From assembly GCA_001940645.1 (NCBI GenBank), contig MDVS01000048.1, positions 1 through 64,000 of the forward strand: a DNA stretch of 64,000 nucleotides, given 5' to 3'. The position numbers and the translations under genes were made by a program. Below are positions 26,804 to 35,992 of this stretch, piece after piece; the stretch's first letter is position 1, and the number at the start of each line of letters is the position of its first letter. The notes under the pieces are model-generated. The model was given only the letters and a program-made list of their open reading frames with translations. It was not told the DNA's origin and ran no database searches. The DNA comes from Candidatus Heimdallarchaeota archaeon LC_3 (GTDB taxonomy: Archaea; Asgardarchaeota; Heimdallarchaeia; Hodarchaeales; LC-3).

Positions 26804-27763
26804 ATGACAAACCTTCTTGATTTCAAAGTCATTCCTCTAGCTGGAGAGTCTCTTGGAACTAGAAGTATGGCTGTAGCAGTACGAGGGAAAGAAACACAAT
26901 TCATTTTTGATCCAGGAGTAGCAATAGCTCCTAACCGTTATGACCTACCACCACACTCTTTAGAACGAGAAAGAAGAAAAGAACATCGAGAGAATATTCT
27001 CAAAGTAATGAATCAAAATAACGTTGCAGGTTATTGGATTTCCCATTACCATCAAGATCACTTTCCTTTTTTAAACGAAGCTGTGAAATTAGATAATAAA
27101 ATGAAGCTATGGGAACCTCATTTGCATGAATTTCCTGAAACAGGCGATTTCTATATCAAACATCCAAAAGAAAATCTGAATAAAAATCAGACTCGTAGAG
27201 CGAGAAAATTTACCTCAGCATTAAAAAAATTAAAAAGAAATTTCTCACCTGCTGAAAATATTGAATTTAATACTGAAGAATTCTCAATTAAAGGCTCGCC
27301 ATTATTACCTCACGGAGAAATATCAATACTTGGATACGTTGTTGGATGTGCAATTACCTATAAAGAGACAAAGTTATTATTTACTGGAGATGTTGTTGGT
27401 GCACCTCTAGAAGAGCATATTAATTGGATTATAGGTGAACAACCGAACATTTTAATTATAGATGGACCTATGAAGGAACATTTAGGTAAATTCAAAGAAA
27501 ATTTTCAAAAAATTGTTGATAAGACAAATATTAGATATATTATTCTAGAACATCACATATTGCGATCAAAAAACTGGGATGAATTAGTAGCTGATGAATT
27601 AGATTATTCAAAATCTGCTGGAGTAAGAGTATATTCTTATGCGGAATTGTTAGGAAAAAAAATAGAAGTACTCGAAGTTAATAGAGACCAATTGTATGAA
27701 TTTCTACCTGAAACAGCTCCGATAAAACCAAAACCGCATAAAAGAAAAAAGTCAATAAAATAG
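26804..27763 (+). CDS. Archaeal metallo-beta-lactamase-fold protein, UPF0282 type
   Basis: A 319-residue archaeal protein that begins KVIPLAGESLGTRSMAVAV and has FDPGVAIAPNRYDLPPHSLE, both typical of the UPF0282 family. Metal-site residues are HYHQDH (HxHxDH) in ISHYHQDHFPF (about residues 77-87), D in LLFTGDVVG (about 198-206) and H in ILEHHILRS. It is a predicted zinc hydrolase of unknown substrate. The C-terminus is a Lys/Pro-rich tail. It follows egtD after 41 bases on the same strand and may share its transcript, but there is no family reason to link it to ergothioneine. Confidence 0.9.
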   Translation: MTNLLDFKVIPLAGESLGTRSMAVAVRGKETQFIFDPGVAIAPNRYDLPPHSLERERRKEHRENILKVMNQNNVAGYWISHYHQDHFPFLNEAVKLDNKMKLWEPHLHEFPETGDFYIKHPKENLNKNQTRRARKFTSALKKLKRNFSPAENIEFNTEEFSIKGSPLLPHGEISILGYVVGCAITYKETKLLFTGDVVGAPLEEHINWIIGEQPNILIIDGPMKEHLGKFKENFQKIVDKTNIRYIILEHHILRSKNWDELVADELDYSKSAGVRVYSYAELLGKKIEVLEVNRDQLYEFLPETAPIKPKPHKRKKSIK

Positions 27764-27891
27764 AATTATGAATTATAATTTCATATCCACTTTTTTAATA
27801 ACAAAACCCAACATACCGTTAATGCTAAATTAATTTGAGTAAAAAAAAATTGGTTAAAGTTATGAAAGTTTAACAAATTTAATAATTCACT

Positions 27892-29955
27892 ATGAATTCA
27901 AAACAGGTTACAGTAGAGGATTTTATTCAAATAAAAAATGTATCCTCACCACAAATTTCTCCAGACGGTGGACGTTGCGTTTATGTTCTCCAAACAGTAG
28001 ATGATAATAGAAATAGTTACAAATCAAACATTTGGATAACCTTCCCAAATGGAAAAATACCATCTAGACAATTTACTTCTGGAGACAAGGAATCTTTGCC
28101 TAAATGGTCACATGATGGAAAATGGTTAGCATTTTTATCAGGAAGAAATGATAAAAATAAATCTTCTGAGCAGAAATCCGGTCCTCAATTATTTGTTATC
28201 CCTGTAGATGGAGGAGAAGCCATTCAAATAACAAATTTTACCCATGGGGTAAAAAATTTCGACTGGCACCCTAGTAGTTTGTGTTTCGCCATATTAACCT
28301 CTATATCAGAGAAAGAAACTAAAGAATTGCTAAACAAAGATGGAGAATCAAGACCATCATATATTTTATATCCAAATGAAGCAGAAGCTTATGATGCAAG
28401 GAAAAGAAGCGAAAAAAACTTAATGAGCGATCCTAGACATATTAAACGTATGTTTTACAGACAATTAAATTATTATAACGAAGATAGGAGAGATCAACTA
28501 TTTTTAATTAATTTAAAGGAAAACTTTGTAGATTACACATTTAAACCAGTCTTAGTTACTACCACAGAACATTATTATTCCCCTTCTAAATGGATGAATA
28601 ATGGAGAATATCTGATTTCAACTCGACCTGTTGGAGGTGACCCTTCAGCTACTTTTCAAACAGAAATAGTTAAAATAAATATAAAAGACAAGTCTATCAC
28701 AAAATTAGGAGAAATTGAGGGTTATGGAGGAGACTTGCTTGTCTCTAAAGATGATCAATTTGTATTTCTGACAGGTTTTGGGGAAAAAAATGAGGATGTT
28801 CATAGGAATTCCCAACTGTTTTCTCTTCCTTTGGATGAGCCGGGAAAATTAAAATGCTTTTCAAGATCTTTAGATGGAAATTTCAACCAAATAATGTGGT
28901 TAAGTGATACAAAGGTACTTGGTATTACCCCTGAAAGTGGTACTACCATTATATATGAAATTGATATTTCAAAAACAGAAGATAATGTTAACAAAATAAT
29001 ATCAGAAGATAGAAACATAAATCAGTTTCATTATGTAAATGATTATATAATTTTTGAAGTTTCCACTGAATTTAATCCCTCTGAACTTCTTTCATACCAC
29101 TTATCATCAAAAGAAGAAATTATGCTAACTAATATAAACACTAATTATCTGAAATCCCGATTAATAGCTAAAAGTGAGGTAGAAATCGTCGAAAGTTCTA
29201 ATGCAGGTAAAATCATGAGTTGGTTGCTATTACCTGGAAATCATGATGGAAAATCAAAATTACCTGTGATTTTAGAAATACACGGTGGTCCTGCTTTTAT
29301 GTGGGCAGTTCATGAAAAAACTATGTGGCAGGAATTCAATACGATAGTATCGCAAGGTTATGCTGTTATATTTACAAATCCTAGAGGTAGTGATGGATAT
29401 GGATACAAATTTCGAAGAGATGCTTATAGAAATTGGGGAAAAATACCAGCTGAGGATATAATGGCTGGTGTAGATCATTTTTTGAATAAATATGATTTTC
29501 TAGACAAAGAAAGACTGGGAGTAACTGGAGGGTCTTATGGTGGTTATATGACTGCTTGGTTACTAGGACATTATCAAAATAGATTTAAAGCTGGAGTTTC
29601 TCAACGTGGAGTCTATGATTTACAATCTTTAGCATTAAGTACGGACATTGTAGCTTGGATGGAAGGACAATATGGAGATATATGGAACAATTTAGATGCC
29701 TATTGGGATGCTTCTCCAATAGCATCGGTTGAAAACTTTAAGGCTCCTTTACTAATACTGCATTCAGATCATGACTTCAGAGTACCAGTAACAACTTCAG
29801 AACAACTATTTTGGGCTTGTAAACGCTTCAACAAAACAGTTGAACTTGTGAAGTATCCTCGTGAAGGTCATGAGCTCAGTAGATCAGGAGAACCAAGACA
29901 CATAATTGATCGACTTAGTAGAATTGTTGATTGGTTTAATAAGTATGTAAAATAA
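27892..29955 (+). CDS. S9-family serine peptidase, acylaminoacyl-peptidase-like
   Basis: A 687-residue peptidase with an N-terminal beta-propeller and a C-terminal alpha/beta-hydrolase domain. The propeller begins VTVEDFIQIKNVSSPQISPD and has repeated blade motifs (PKWSHDGKWLAFLSG, NFDWHPSSL). The catalytic domain begins near residue 450 (LPVILEIHGGPAFMWAV, oxyanion HGGP), has the nucleophile in TGGSYGGYMTAWL (about 543-555), the acid in LILHSDHDFRVP, and histidine in YPREGHELSRSGEPRH. This is the S9C/acyl-peptide hydrolase pattern. There is no signal peptide, so it probably acts in the cytoplasm on short or N-acylated peptides. Confidence 0.94.
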   Translation: MNSKQVTVEDFIQIKNVSSPQISPDGGRCVYVLQTVDDNRNSYKSNIWITFPNGKIPSRQFTSGDKESLPKWSHDGKWLAFLSGRNDKNKSSEQKSGPQLFVIPVDGGEAIQITNFTHGVKNFDWHPSSLCFAILTSISEKETKELLNKDGESRPSYILYPNEAEAYDARKRSEKNLMSDPRHIKRMFYRQLNYYNEDRRDQLFLINLKENFVDYTFKPVLVTTTEHYYSPSKWMNNGEYLISTRPVGGDPSATFQTEIVKINIKDKSITKLGEIEGYGGDLLVSKDDQFVFLTGFGEKNEDVHRNSQLFSLPLDEPGKLKCFSRSLDGNFNQIMWLSDTKVLGITPESGTTIIYEIDISKTEDNVNKIISEDRNINQFHYVNDYIIFEVSTEFNPSELLSYHLSSKEEIMLTNINTNYLKSRLIAKSEVEIVESSNAGKIMSWLLLPGNHDGKSKLPVILEIHGGPAFMWAVHEKTMWQEFNTIVSQGYAVIFTNPRGSDGYGYKFRRDAYRNWGKIPAEDIMAGVDHFLNKYDFLDKERLGVTGGSYGGYMTAWLLGHYQNRFKAGVSQRGVYDLQSLALSTDIVAWMEGQYGDIWNNLDAYWDASPIASVENFKAPLLILHSDHDFRVPVTTSEQLFWACKRFNKTVELVKYPREGHELSRSGEPRHIIDRLSRIVDWFNKYVK

Positions 29956-30004
29956 ATTTAATTCATTTTAATATGAAAATTGGTATTTTCTGATTAAGTG
30001 TATT

Positions 30005-30751
30005 TTATTTTATTGCAATAACTACTAAACGATTAGCATTTTGGTCATAAGATGATCCTTTAAAATCCCCAAAAATACTAACTTTTGAAAATCCTACTTC
30101 CCTCATGAGGTTTTCCATCTCTTTTCCTGAATAGAGACGATGATTAACTTCAAATTCTTTTATTTCTCCTTTATTGATGATAATCCATCGATTTTCCATC
30201 CAACTCCACCCTTTCGATACTTTACGCTCTTCTAAAGCATAAACTCCATCGATTTCTTGCCAATCTTTTTCTTGAAATATTCGGGCTAATATTTCTTTAC
30301 CCATAAGATCGATTACAAGTTTTCCCCCTTTTTTAAGCGATTTCAAAGCATTTTTTAGAACTAAAACATCCTCTTCTGGATCTTCAAAGTAACTAAACGA
30401 TGTATAAAGGTTAAAAACCGAATCAAAATAATTAATTTTACGATATTTTCTCATATCTTCTAAAATAAAATCGATATCAAGATTTTGCTTTTTAGTGATA
30501 TTTTTTGCACTCTCAAGATATTTTTTTGTACGGTCAACACCTGTAACAATAAACCCCTTCTTTGCTAGCTCTATCGAATGTCTACCAACTCCACAACATA
30601 AGTCAAGAACAATACTATTTGGTTTAAGACCAAGCAATGTGATTAGTTGTTCAACTTCAGTTATGGCATTTTTAAATGAGCTTTGGTTAAATATGAATGG
30701 ATACCACAATTCCCAAAATTCATCATTTTCGTGCCAAGGAATATTAGGCAT
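30005..30751 (-). CDS. Class I SAM-dependent methyltransferase
   Basis: A 248-residue Rossmann-fold methyltransferase. Motif I is IVLDLCCGVGRHSIELAKKG (about residues 47-66), followed by FIVTGVDRTKKYLESAK (motif Post I with the acidic D) and DIDFILEDMRKY (motif II). The C-terminal sheet carries KEFEVNHRLYSGKEMENLMR and KVSIFGDF. The HENDEFWELWYPFIF leader at the N-terminus is shared with a methyltransferase_25/11 group of unknown small-molecule specificity. Convergent with the S9 peptidase. Confidence 0.88.
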   Translation of the reverse strand: MPNIPWHENDEFWELWYPFIFNQSSFKNAITEVEQLITLLGLKPNSIVLDLCCGVGRHSIELAKKGFIVTGVDRTKKYLESAKNITKKQNLDIDFILEDMRKYRKINYFDSVFNLYTSFSYFEDPEEDVLVLKNALKSLKKGGKLVIDLMGKEILARIFQEKDWQEIDGVYALEERKVSKGWSWMENRWIIINKGEIKEFEVNHRLYSGKEMENLMREVGFSKVSIFGDFKGSSYDQNANRLVVIAIK

Positions 30752-30863
30752 AATAAATCGAATTTGAAGGATTTTATTACTAATTTAAAACTATAAGAAA
30801 TATTCCTCAAATATTCCTTAGATATTAAGGTCATTATTAAGATAATTTCCTAAAATATTGAAT

Positions 30864-31235
30864 ATGGAATTTGATTCTATCAAAGATGATGTTGATAATT
30901 CACTAACTTTAAGTCTAAAAAATTACGCTTATGAAATTTTAGATCAATGTAAGCAAGTTTATGGACCTCATATCCAAATAAGTGAATTATCTTGGGTTAT
31001 AAACACTCAAAAGACTCTAAATATATATTTAAGAACATTTAAGGATCGTTTTGGATTTGCCATAAGTAGTCATAAAGACATCAAACAGTTGGGAAATTTA
31101 CAATATCAGATAATAACTGATCTGGAAAAAAGTATCCCCAAAAATGCAAAAATAACTCAAGAATATTTTTATCCACAGTTAATTAAATCGTTTGCTAAAC
31201 ACAATAAGAAATTAGCTGATTCTTGGATTGGTTAA
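30864..31235 (+). CDS. Hypothetical protein
   Basis: A 123-residue protein from ATG 30864 (MEFDSIKDD); TTG 30858 adds two residues. It is mixed helix and strand (SLKNYAYEILDQCKQVYGPH, TLNIYLRTFKDRFGFAIS) with no signal peptide or membrane span, and no motif I recognise. It may be a small alpha/beta domain. It is divergent from the methyltransferase at 30005, sharing a 110-base promoter region. Confidence 0.55.
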   Translation: MEFDSIKDDVDNSLTLSLKNYAYEILDQCKQVYGPHIQISELSWVINTQKTLNIYLRTFKDRFGFAISSHKDIKQLGNLQYQIITDLEKSIPKNAKITQEYFYPQLIKSFAKHNKKLADSWIG

Positions 31236-31424
31236 TTAATAAAGCAATTAGTCGTTTTCTTCAATTTCATTTTTTTTAAATGCTCTTTTCTTGATAATCG
31301 TTACCAAACATTTTTCCTATTAGAAAAATAAAATGAAATTTCAAATCGTATTATTATTTAAATTTAAAATATTTTGAAAAAAACTGATAAGGTAATAAAA
31401 TTGTAGAAAAAATAGGTCCTTATT

Positions 31425-32315
31425 TTGGTAGAATATGAAATAATAGAAATTAAAGAAAGTAAATTGATTCAACAAGTCATAGAAGTTCAGAGATTAGCAT
31501 GGCAAAGAGATGATTATTCCTTAGTTCCTCCAACAATTTTAAGAGCTTTAGCAACTCATGGTGGAAAAATTTTCGGTGCAGTTACACCAGAACAACAGCT
31601 GATTGGTTATGTTTTAGGATTTCCAGCCTTGAGTATAGTTGATTCATCTAAAGGAGATAAATTTCTTTATTTTCATAGTCACCAAATTGGTGTGATTCCA
31701 GCTTTTCAAAATTTTGGTGTAGGAACAGCATTAAAAGCAAAACAAAGAGAATATTGTTTGAAGATGAAATTTCCTGTTTTAACATGGACGTATGATCCAT
31801 TAGTAAGCACAAATTCTCAAGTCAACTTCAAGCACCTTAATACTATTTCTAGAACATATCATACTGATTATTATGGACCAAGAAATGATGCATATAATGC
31901 TCAATTACCAACTGACAGGATGGAAGTTGAATTATGGCTTATTCCTAGTATAGAGTCTTCATTACTAGCTCTAAAAGATAAAATTCTTGGAAATGTACAA
32001 GATCAAGATGTATCTGATCTGTGGCATTTTAACGATGATCCTCTTCCTTCTCTTGAATCAGTTACAATAGATGAAAACATAGAATCATATTTCATACCAA
32101 TTCCTGGTGATTTTTTAATAGCTAAAAAAAGTGATTTCGAAAAATTACTTAAATGGAGATTAATTATTCGAGAAGTATATAAAAAGCTAATAGAGAAAAA
32201 ATTTGTTTGTATCGATTTCTGGAGAAGTAGAGACCCAGAAATTCCTTCAACATTAGTCTGGACAACAAGTCCAGTTTTCGAAAGAGTTTCACCTAAATTT
32301 TTACAAATAAACTAA
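31425..32315 (+). CDS. Predicted GNAT-superfamily acetyltransferase, COG3375-like
   Basis: A 296-residue protein that starts with TTG at 31425; no ATG is available near the start and a stop lies in frame just upstream. The N-terminal half is a GNAT domain: VQRLAWQRDDYSLVPPTILR, KIFGAVTPEQQLIGYVLGF, then SHQIGVIPAFQNFGVGTALK with the acetyl-CoA loop (Q-N-F-G-V-G-T) and TWTYDPLVSTNSQVNFKHLN. YHTDYYGPRNDAYNAQLPTD and the C-terminal half, with KLLKWRLIIREVYKKLIEK, match my memory of the COG3375 family. The substrate is unknown. Confidence 0.82.
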   Translation: MVEYEIIEIKESKLIQQVIEVQRLAWQRDDYSLVPPTILRALATHGGKIFGAVTPEQQLIGYVLGFPALSIVDSSKGDKFLYFHSHQIGVIPAFQNFGVGTALKAKQREYCLKMKFPVLTWTYDPLVSTNSQVNFKHLNTISRTYHTDYYGPRNDAYNAQLPTDRMEVELWLIPSIESSLLALKDKILGNVQDQDVSDLWHFNDDPLPSLESVTIDENIESYFIPIPGDFLIAKKSDFEKLLKWRLIIREVYKKLIEKKFVCIDFWRSRDPEIPSTLVWTTSPVFERVSPKFLQIN

Positions 32316-32334
32316 AATCTAGTTTTCAATCAAA

Positions 32335-33111
32335 TTATGAATTAAAAAAACTCATTATATACTCTTGAGTTTCGAGTACACTCATGTTATGAGTTTTTAT
32401 TAGAAAATAACAGTATCCCCGAGCATAAATATCTGGTTTTTTGCCTTTTTTTTCTTTTGATGTCTTTTTAAAAGGATAAGATTTTTCTACAATTTGACCT
32501 AATTTTATTTGATGTTTTTTCTCTAACCAAACTAATGTTTCCCATATATCGGATAGAGCATCTTCGTATACATCATAAAGATATAAATCATTATTTAATT
32601 CGTATTTCAGTTTATGAGCTAATATGATTGACCCATATCTTGCTAGTCCTTCATCTATGCAGTCATATTTATCCATATAGGATTTTTCATAAGTTTTATC
32701 GAATAAATAATGAAATATTGAATGAATAATCGTAGTAGTAAATCTTATTTCACGATCATAATTCATTCTAATTTCACTTTGGAATTTATTAGAACCTTTT
32801 GAAATATATTCCTCTCCATCTTGATCAATCCTCTTATTTGTTTTTTTCAATTTTATGATAGGAAAATTTTCACTTTCAAGATTTAAATTCAAACTTTTGA
32901 AGAAAAGCTTTTTCACAACTGCTAGAATTTTTTCTAAGTCGTCTTCCTTAATTATTTTCCCTAAATTACTTTCGTTTTCTGAATACAATTCATCTACTGT
33001 AGAAAATAGTTTTGAGTGTTCGATTAATTTGTAGGATAAAATTTCGACATTTTCTCTTGAAGAAATCAAAAACTCAACTATATCATTGTTAGTTATCAAT
33101 TTTTGACTCAA
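32335..33111 (-). CDS. Zincin-like protein with a degenerate metal motif
   Basis: A 258-residue protein starting at TTG 33111 behind a GGGAGAT ribosome-binding site. Residues about 125-165 read like a gluzincin peptidase core: TTIIHSIFHYLF is followed about 20 residues later by CIDEGLARYGSIILA, which recalls the HExxH...E(G)LA(R)Y pattern. The catalytic glutamate of HExxH is serine here (HSIFH), so an active peptidase is doubtful. Both ends are charged and helical, with no membrane span. It is the last gene of the PadR-led operon. The zincin link is my inference and could be wrong. Confidence 0.6.
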   Translation of the reverse strand: MSQKLITNNDIVEFLISSRENVEILSYKLIEHSKLFSTVDELYSENESNLGKIIKEDDLEKILAVVKKLFFKSLNLNLESENFPIIKLKKTNKRIDQDGEEYISKGSNKFQSEIRMNYDREIRFTTTIIHSIFHYLFDKTYEKSYMDKYDCIDEGLARYGSIILAHKLKYELNNDLYLYDVYEDALSDIWETLVWLEKKHQIKLGQIVEKSYPFKKTSKEKKGKKPDIYARGYCYFLIKTHNMSVLETQEYIMSFFNS

Positions 33112-33144
33112 TATATCTCCCGTTTATCTCAATATATGCTTATA

Positions 33145-33597
33145 TTAATTATCGCAAAACCCTTCATCCCAGGTTTTAGATTTATCATGATTTCTAAGGT
33201 CAATACCATAATCCACTGCTGCTTTAAGGTTGAGAAGAACAGATACCCAACCTGGTAAGACGTCATATTTCCACTCCATTTTAACGTTTTCATCAATAAG
33301 CTCAATATTAGTCCCCCCATTTTCATCCTCAATTAATTCAAATGTGGTAATACTATTATCAATGTACTTGATTTTAAATTTTTTGTAGGGAATTCTTTCA
33401 ATTATATCAGAAACCCATTTATATCCATTAGGAAACTCAAAATATATTTTATTATTCTTTTCTAGAGAATTTTCGGCCCAAAATTTTGATCTACCCTCAT
33501 TGGAGTTTAAAAATCGGTATATTTTTTCAGATGAAGATAAAAGATGGATTTTCCATCTAATTTTAGTAAAAAATTGATGTTCATTCATTATTCTCAA
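33145..33597 (-). CDS. SRPBCC/AHSA1-like ligand-binding domain protein
   Basis: A protein of about 147 residues from ATG 33588 (MNEHQFFTKIRW), or 150 from TTG 33597. It reads as a single SRPBCC/AHSA1 domain: IHLLSSSEKIYRFLNSNEGR at the start, then KFWAENSLEKNNKIYFEFPN, VSDIIERIPYKKFKIKYI, TTFELIEDENGGTNIELIDE and the C-terminal helix GWVSVLLNLKAAVDYGIDLR. Members bind hydrophobic ligands or assist Hsp90-like proteins. The start overlaps the stop of the GyrI-like gene, so the two are translationally coupled within the PadR operon. Confidence 0.82.
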   Translation of the reverse strand: MRIMNEHQFFTKIRWKIHLLSSSEKIYRFLNSNEGRSKFWAENSLEKNNKIYFEFPNGYKWVSDIIERIPYKKFKIKYIDNSITTFELIEDENGGTNIELIDENVKMEWKYDVLPGWVSVLLNLKAAVDYGIDLRNHDKSKTWDEGFCDN

Positions 33598-34232
33598 TCA
33601 TTAATTGTTTTGAAGGGTTGTCTAATAACGGTTTTTAAACGATCAGGTTTAGTTCTTCTTGGATCACTTAAATAGATCTCATGATGTTTATGAACATGTC
33701 CATCAAAAATTCCACCTTCTTCTTGAATTTTGGAATGTAATTTCTCAATACTAGGGCCTTCATAACTATAAGGACCAATATGCATAATTTGCCCTGATAA
33801 ACCTTCATGATAAGATTTGAATTTTAATTTCTCTAAACTAGGTAAGGATTTTTCTTTTTCTTGTAATTCTGATATTGCTTGATTTACTAGTTCTTGCGTA
33901 ATAAAATCAGGTTGTAGAACCATGGAAGTCCATTTCCATTCATCTTTTCTATCCATAAATTCTGTTGTGAACACCTTAAGGTCTTTCGCCCACCAAAGGC
34001 CTTCTAATGGCATTACAGTATAATCTTTATTCTTATTTTTCATCATAAACTTAAGAGTGTAAGAAACTGGATAAAGTGTTTGCATTGCATCTTGATACTC
34101 TTGACTAGTCCCAGGATATCCTTGACCATCAATCATCAAAAAGTTAAATTCTGGTATATCTACTATAATAACTTCTCCAGGCTTTCCACTATAAAATTCT
34201 TTATATTTTTTTTTCAAATCAAGTTTAGTCAT
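33594..34232 (-). CDS. GyrI-like small-molecule-binding protein
   Basis: A 212-residue protein made of a single GyrI-like/SOUL-type domain without a DNA-binding part. Family-like segments are EVIIVDIPEFNFLMIDGQGYPG at the start, LYPVSYTLKFMMK, MPLEGLWWAKD with the ligand-pocket tryptophans, and LSGQIMHIGPYSYEGPSIEK followed by HKHHEIYLSDPRRTKPDRLK. Such stand-alone domains bind or hydrolyse small hydrophobic or cyclopropane-type toxins in some bacteria. The SD AAGGTGATT ends three bases before ATG 34232. It sits between BtrH-like and SRPBCC genes in the PadR operon. Confidence 0.88.
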   Translation of the reverse strand: MTKLDLKKKYKEFYSGKPGEVIIVDIPEFNFLMIDGQGYPGTSQEYQDAMQTLYPVSYTLKFMMKNKNKDYTVMPLEGLWWAKDLKVFTTEFMDRKDEWKWTSMVLQPDFITQELVNQAISELQEKEKSLPSLEKLKFKSYHEGLSGQIMHIGPYSYEGPSIEKLHSKIQEEGGIFDGHVHKHHEIYLSDPRRTKPDRLKTVIRQPFKTIND

Positions 34233-34245
34233 TTAATCACCTTAA

Positions 34246-35286
34246 TTAATATAATTCATGCTTATAATCTGATAATGTTTTCGCACCCTTGATCTCTTTT
34301 TCAACAATTGAAGCAAGATTTTCTTGAATGTTGGAAATTAATGATTGATCTGTAGGTAATTCTTTGAATTGTGCAGACAAATCTTCCCATAAATTTCCTA
34401 AATAGTTGTAATAAACGCTCAAATTTTCTAAATTATCATCACGTAAAATTTCTGAACTTTCTTTTAAAAATCTACCATATAAAAACCGAAAGAAACCCCT
34501 ACCAGTTCCATAATCAGAAATAAATCCCACAACATCTTTAGATCTTTTCAATAAGTCTTCATTTGATAAATTCGTCCAGTTTTCAAGATCTTTTGAGAAT
34601 TTCTCAAGTCCTTTAGGCCCACCATAAATTCCTAAGATTCTCATTATCCTTCCACTCTTCAAAAGACTTTTTCCGTTATATCTAATTGCTTCTGGTATAA
34701 TTTTATTAAAATCAAAATCTGCTTTCGAAAAATCGTATTCATATATTAAATTATAAGGATCCATCCATTTATTATAAGAGGAATTTCTTCCTTTGGTAAG
34801 ATATTTCACAGAGACTTTTTTAATATCCTTGTGATCTGTATCTGTAAGATAAACATTCTCCTTTTCAGGATCGTAAACACAAACTACAACAACATGCTGA
34901 CCAAAATGATAATCATCAGGTAAATCATCGAAATAAGGTAAATAAGCCATATCAATATTTATTGCTTGAGGGATTTTATTGAGTAAGCTCTCTTTTAAAC
35001 GGTTCCAACCTTCTTCCATCTCTTTGGTTTTATATTCATTCAGTACTACATTAAATTTTTCAGCCAAATATTTTTCAAACCCATTTCTACGACCTCCTAT
35101 CATCGGATTCTGATTTAGAAATTTTAAATATCCTATTCCTAATCCAGCACCGATACCAAATATAAGTTCTTCACTTAATTTAATACTATTGTGTTCAAAT
35201 ATATTTCTAAGAGCACTTGAAGCACAATGAACACCTGGTTGATGTACAAAACCTTCAAACACTTTTTCATGTGTTACATCATTCAT
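34246..35286 (-). CDS. BtrH-N/DUF4872-type protein, papain-like fold
   Basis: A 346-residue protein. The N-terminal domain (residues 1-140) fits the butirosin BtrH N-terminal family: QPGVHCASSALRNIFEHN has the candidate nucleophile cysteine near residue 21, and FGQHVVVVCVYDPEKENVYL has the candidate histidine. FGIGAGLGIGYLKF is also typical. The C-terminal half matches DUF4872 in general form (RIMRILGIYGGPKGLEKFSK). BtrH transfers an acyl group in antibiotic synthesis; here the substrate is unknown. It could be an acyltransferase or a peptidase-like enzyme. It lies 27 bases after the PadR gene. Confidence 0.82.
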   Translation of the reverse strand: MNDVTHEKVFEGFVHQPGVHCASSALRNIFEHNSIKLSEELIFGIGAGLGIGYLKFLNQNPMIGGRRNGFEKYLAEKFNVVLNEYKTKEMEEGWNRLKESLLNKIPQAINIDMAYLPYFDDLPDDYHFGQHVVVVCVYDPEKENVYLTDTDHKDIKKVSVKYLTKGRNSSYNKWMDPYNLIYEYDFSKADFDFNKIIPEAIRYNGKSLLKSGRIMRILGIYGGPKGLEKFSKDLENWTNLSNEDLLKRSKDVVGFISDYGTGRGFFRFLYGRFLKESSEILRDDNLENLSVYYNYLGNLWEDLSAQFKELPTDQSLISNIQENLASIVEKEIKGAKTLSDYKHELY

Positions 35287-35313
35287 ACCTATACCTCATT
35301 AATTTTAAGCTTT

Positions 35314-35928
35314 TCACTGTATTATATCATCAATATTATTTAATATCCATTTCTCTTCAGCTTCGACTAAGGATAACGGTCTAGAAAATATTATAAGTAT
35401 ATTTTTGAGGATTAAAGGATTAAAATCTTTTTTTCCTTCAATATCTAATCCATAAGCTCCGGGTTTCTTAAATTCTTCAAATTTTATCTGTAATAATTCT
35501 TTACGATCCTTAATCATTTTCAGTCGAAGATCAAAGGCTTTTTTTTTTCTTTTTGGCGATAGCCAACTTGAAAAGGAGAGGGCTATATCAAAGGGATCAA
35601 TTATTTTTTTGTGAGTGGACAAAATATTAAAAATTGCTTTTTCTATCTCATTTTTACCTTCGTGTGTTATTTTATAGTATTTTTCTTTAATAGGGGGTTT
35701 TGATTGGTTTTTTCTATAATATTTGGCCTCTGAACTAACGAAATTATTTTTTTCTAGTTTTTTTAGTCCAAAATAAATGCTAGATTTTCCAATTTTAGTC
35801 CATATCCGCATATTACGGTTGTCAATGGTTTTTTCTAATTCTAATCCTGTTACACCAGTTTCACGTTCTAAAAGAAGTCCAAGAATAGTAAGATCATTTA
35901 AAGTTAGTTTTGTTCCTTCGATACTCAA
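35314..35928 (-). CDS. PadR-family transcriptional regulator
   Basis: A 204-residue regulator. The N-terminal winged helix (residues 8-100) fits PadR: LTLNDLTILGLLLERETGVTG, then KIGKSSIYFGLKKLEKNNFV as the recognition helix, and YYKITHEGKNEIEKAIFNI as the wing and start of the helical region. The C-terminal helices (residues 110-204) form the dimerisation domain, as in PadR-s2 types. It is the first gene of the five-gene operon running down to 32335. Two matching palindromes lie just upstream and suggest self-regulation, probably released by a ligand. Confidence 0.9.
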   Translation of the reverse strand: MSIEGTKLTLNDLTILGLLLERETGVTGLELEKTIDNRNMRIWTKIGKSSIYFGLKKLEKNNFVSSEAKYYRKNQSKPPIKEKYYKITHEGKNEIEKAIFNILSTHKKIIDPFDIALSFSSWLSPKRKKKAFDLRLKMIKDRKELLQIKFEEFKKPGAYGLDIEGKKDFNPLILKNILIIFSRPLSLVEAEEKWILNNIDDIIQ

Positions 35929-35941
35929 TATTTTTCCCTAA

Positions 35942-35953
35942 TCTAATATTAGA
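35942..35953. promoter_or_regulatory. Operator-like palindrome 1 upstream of padR
   Basis: The site TCTAATATTAGA is a perfect 12-base palindrome. It begins 14 bases upstream of the PadR start codon, where it could overlap the transcription start or promoter. The sequence context aatCTAATATTAGAATAGG is echoed at the second site, 51 bases away, so the spacing is close to five helical turns. Confidence 0.6.
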
Positions 35954-35992
35954 ATAGGTATGTTATAAACATTTTTAAATAATGATCTCTAT

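Noticed and set aside
31263..31340. Inverted repeat AATTTCATTTT/AAAATGAAATT as a non-coding RNA
   Set aside because: The arms are only A/T-rich, 56 bases apart, and in a low-complexity gap; chance is a sufficient explanation.
33129..33332. Open frame inside the SRPBCC gene
   Set aside because: It is in another frame of the same strand; the SRPBCC frame has a convincing domain pattern.
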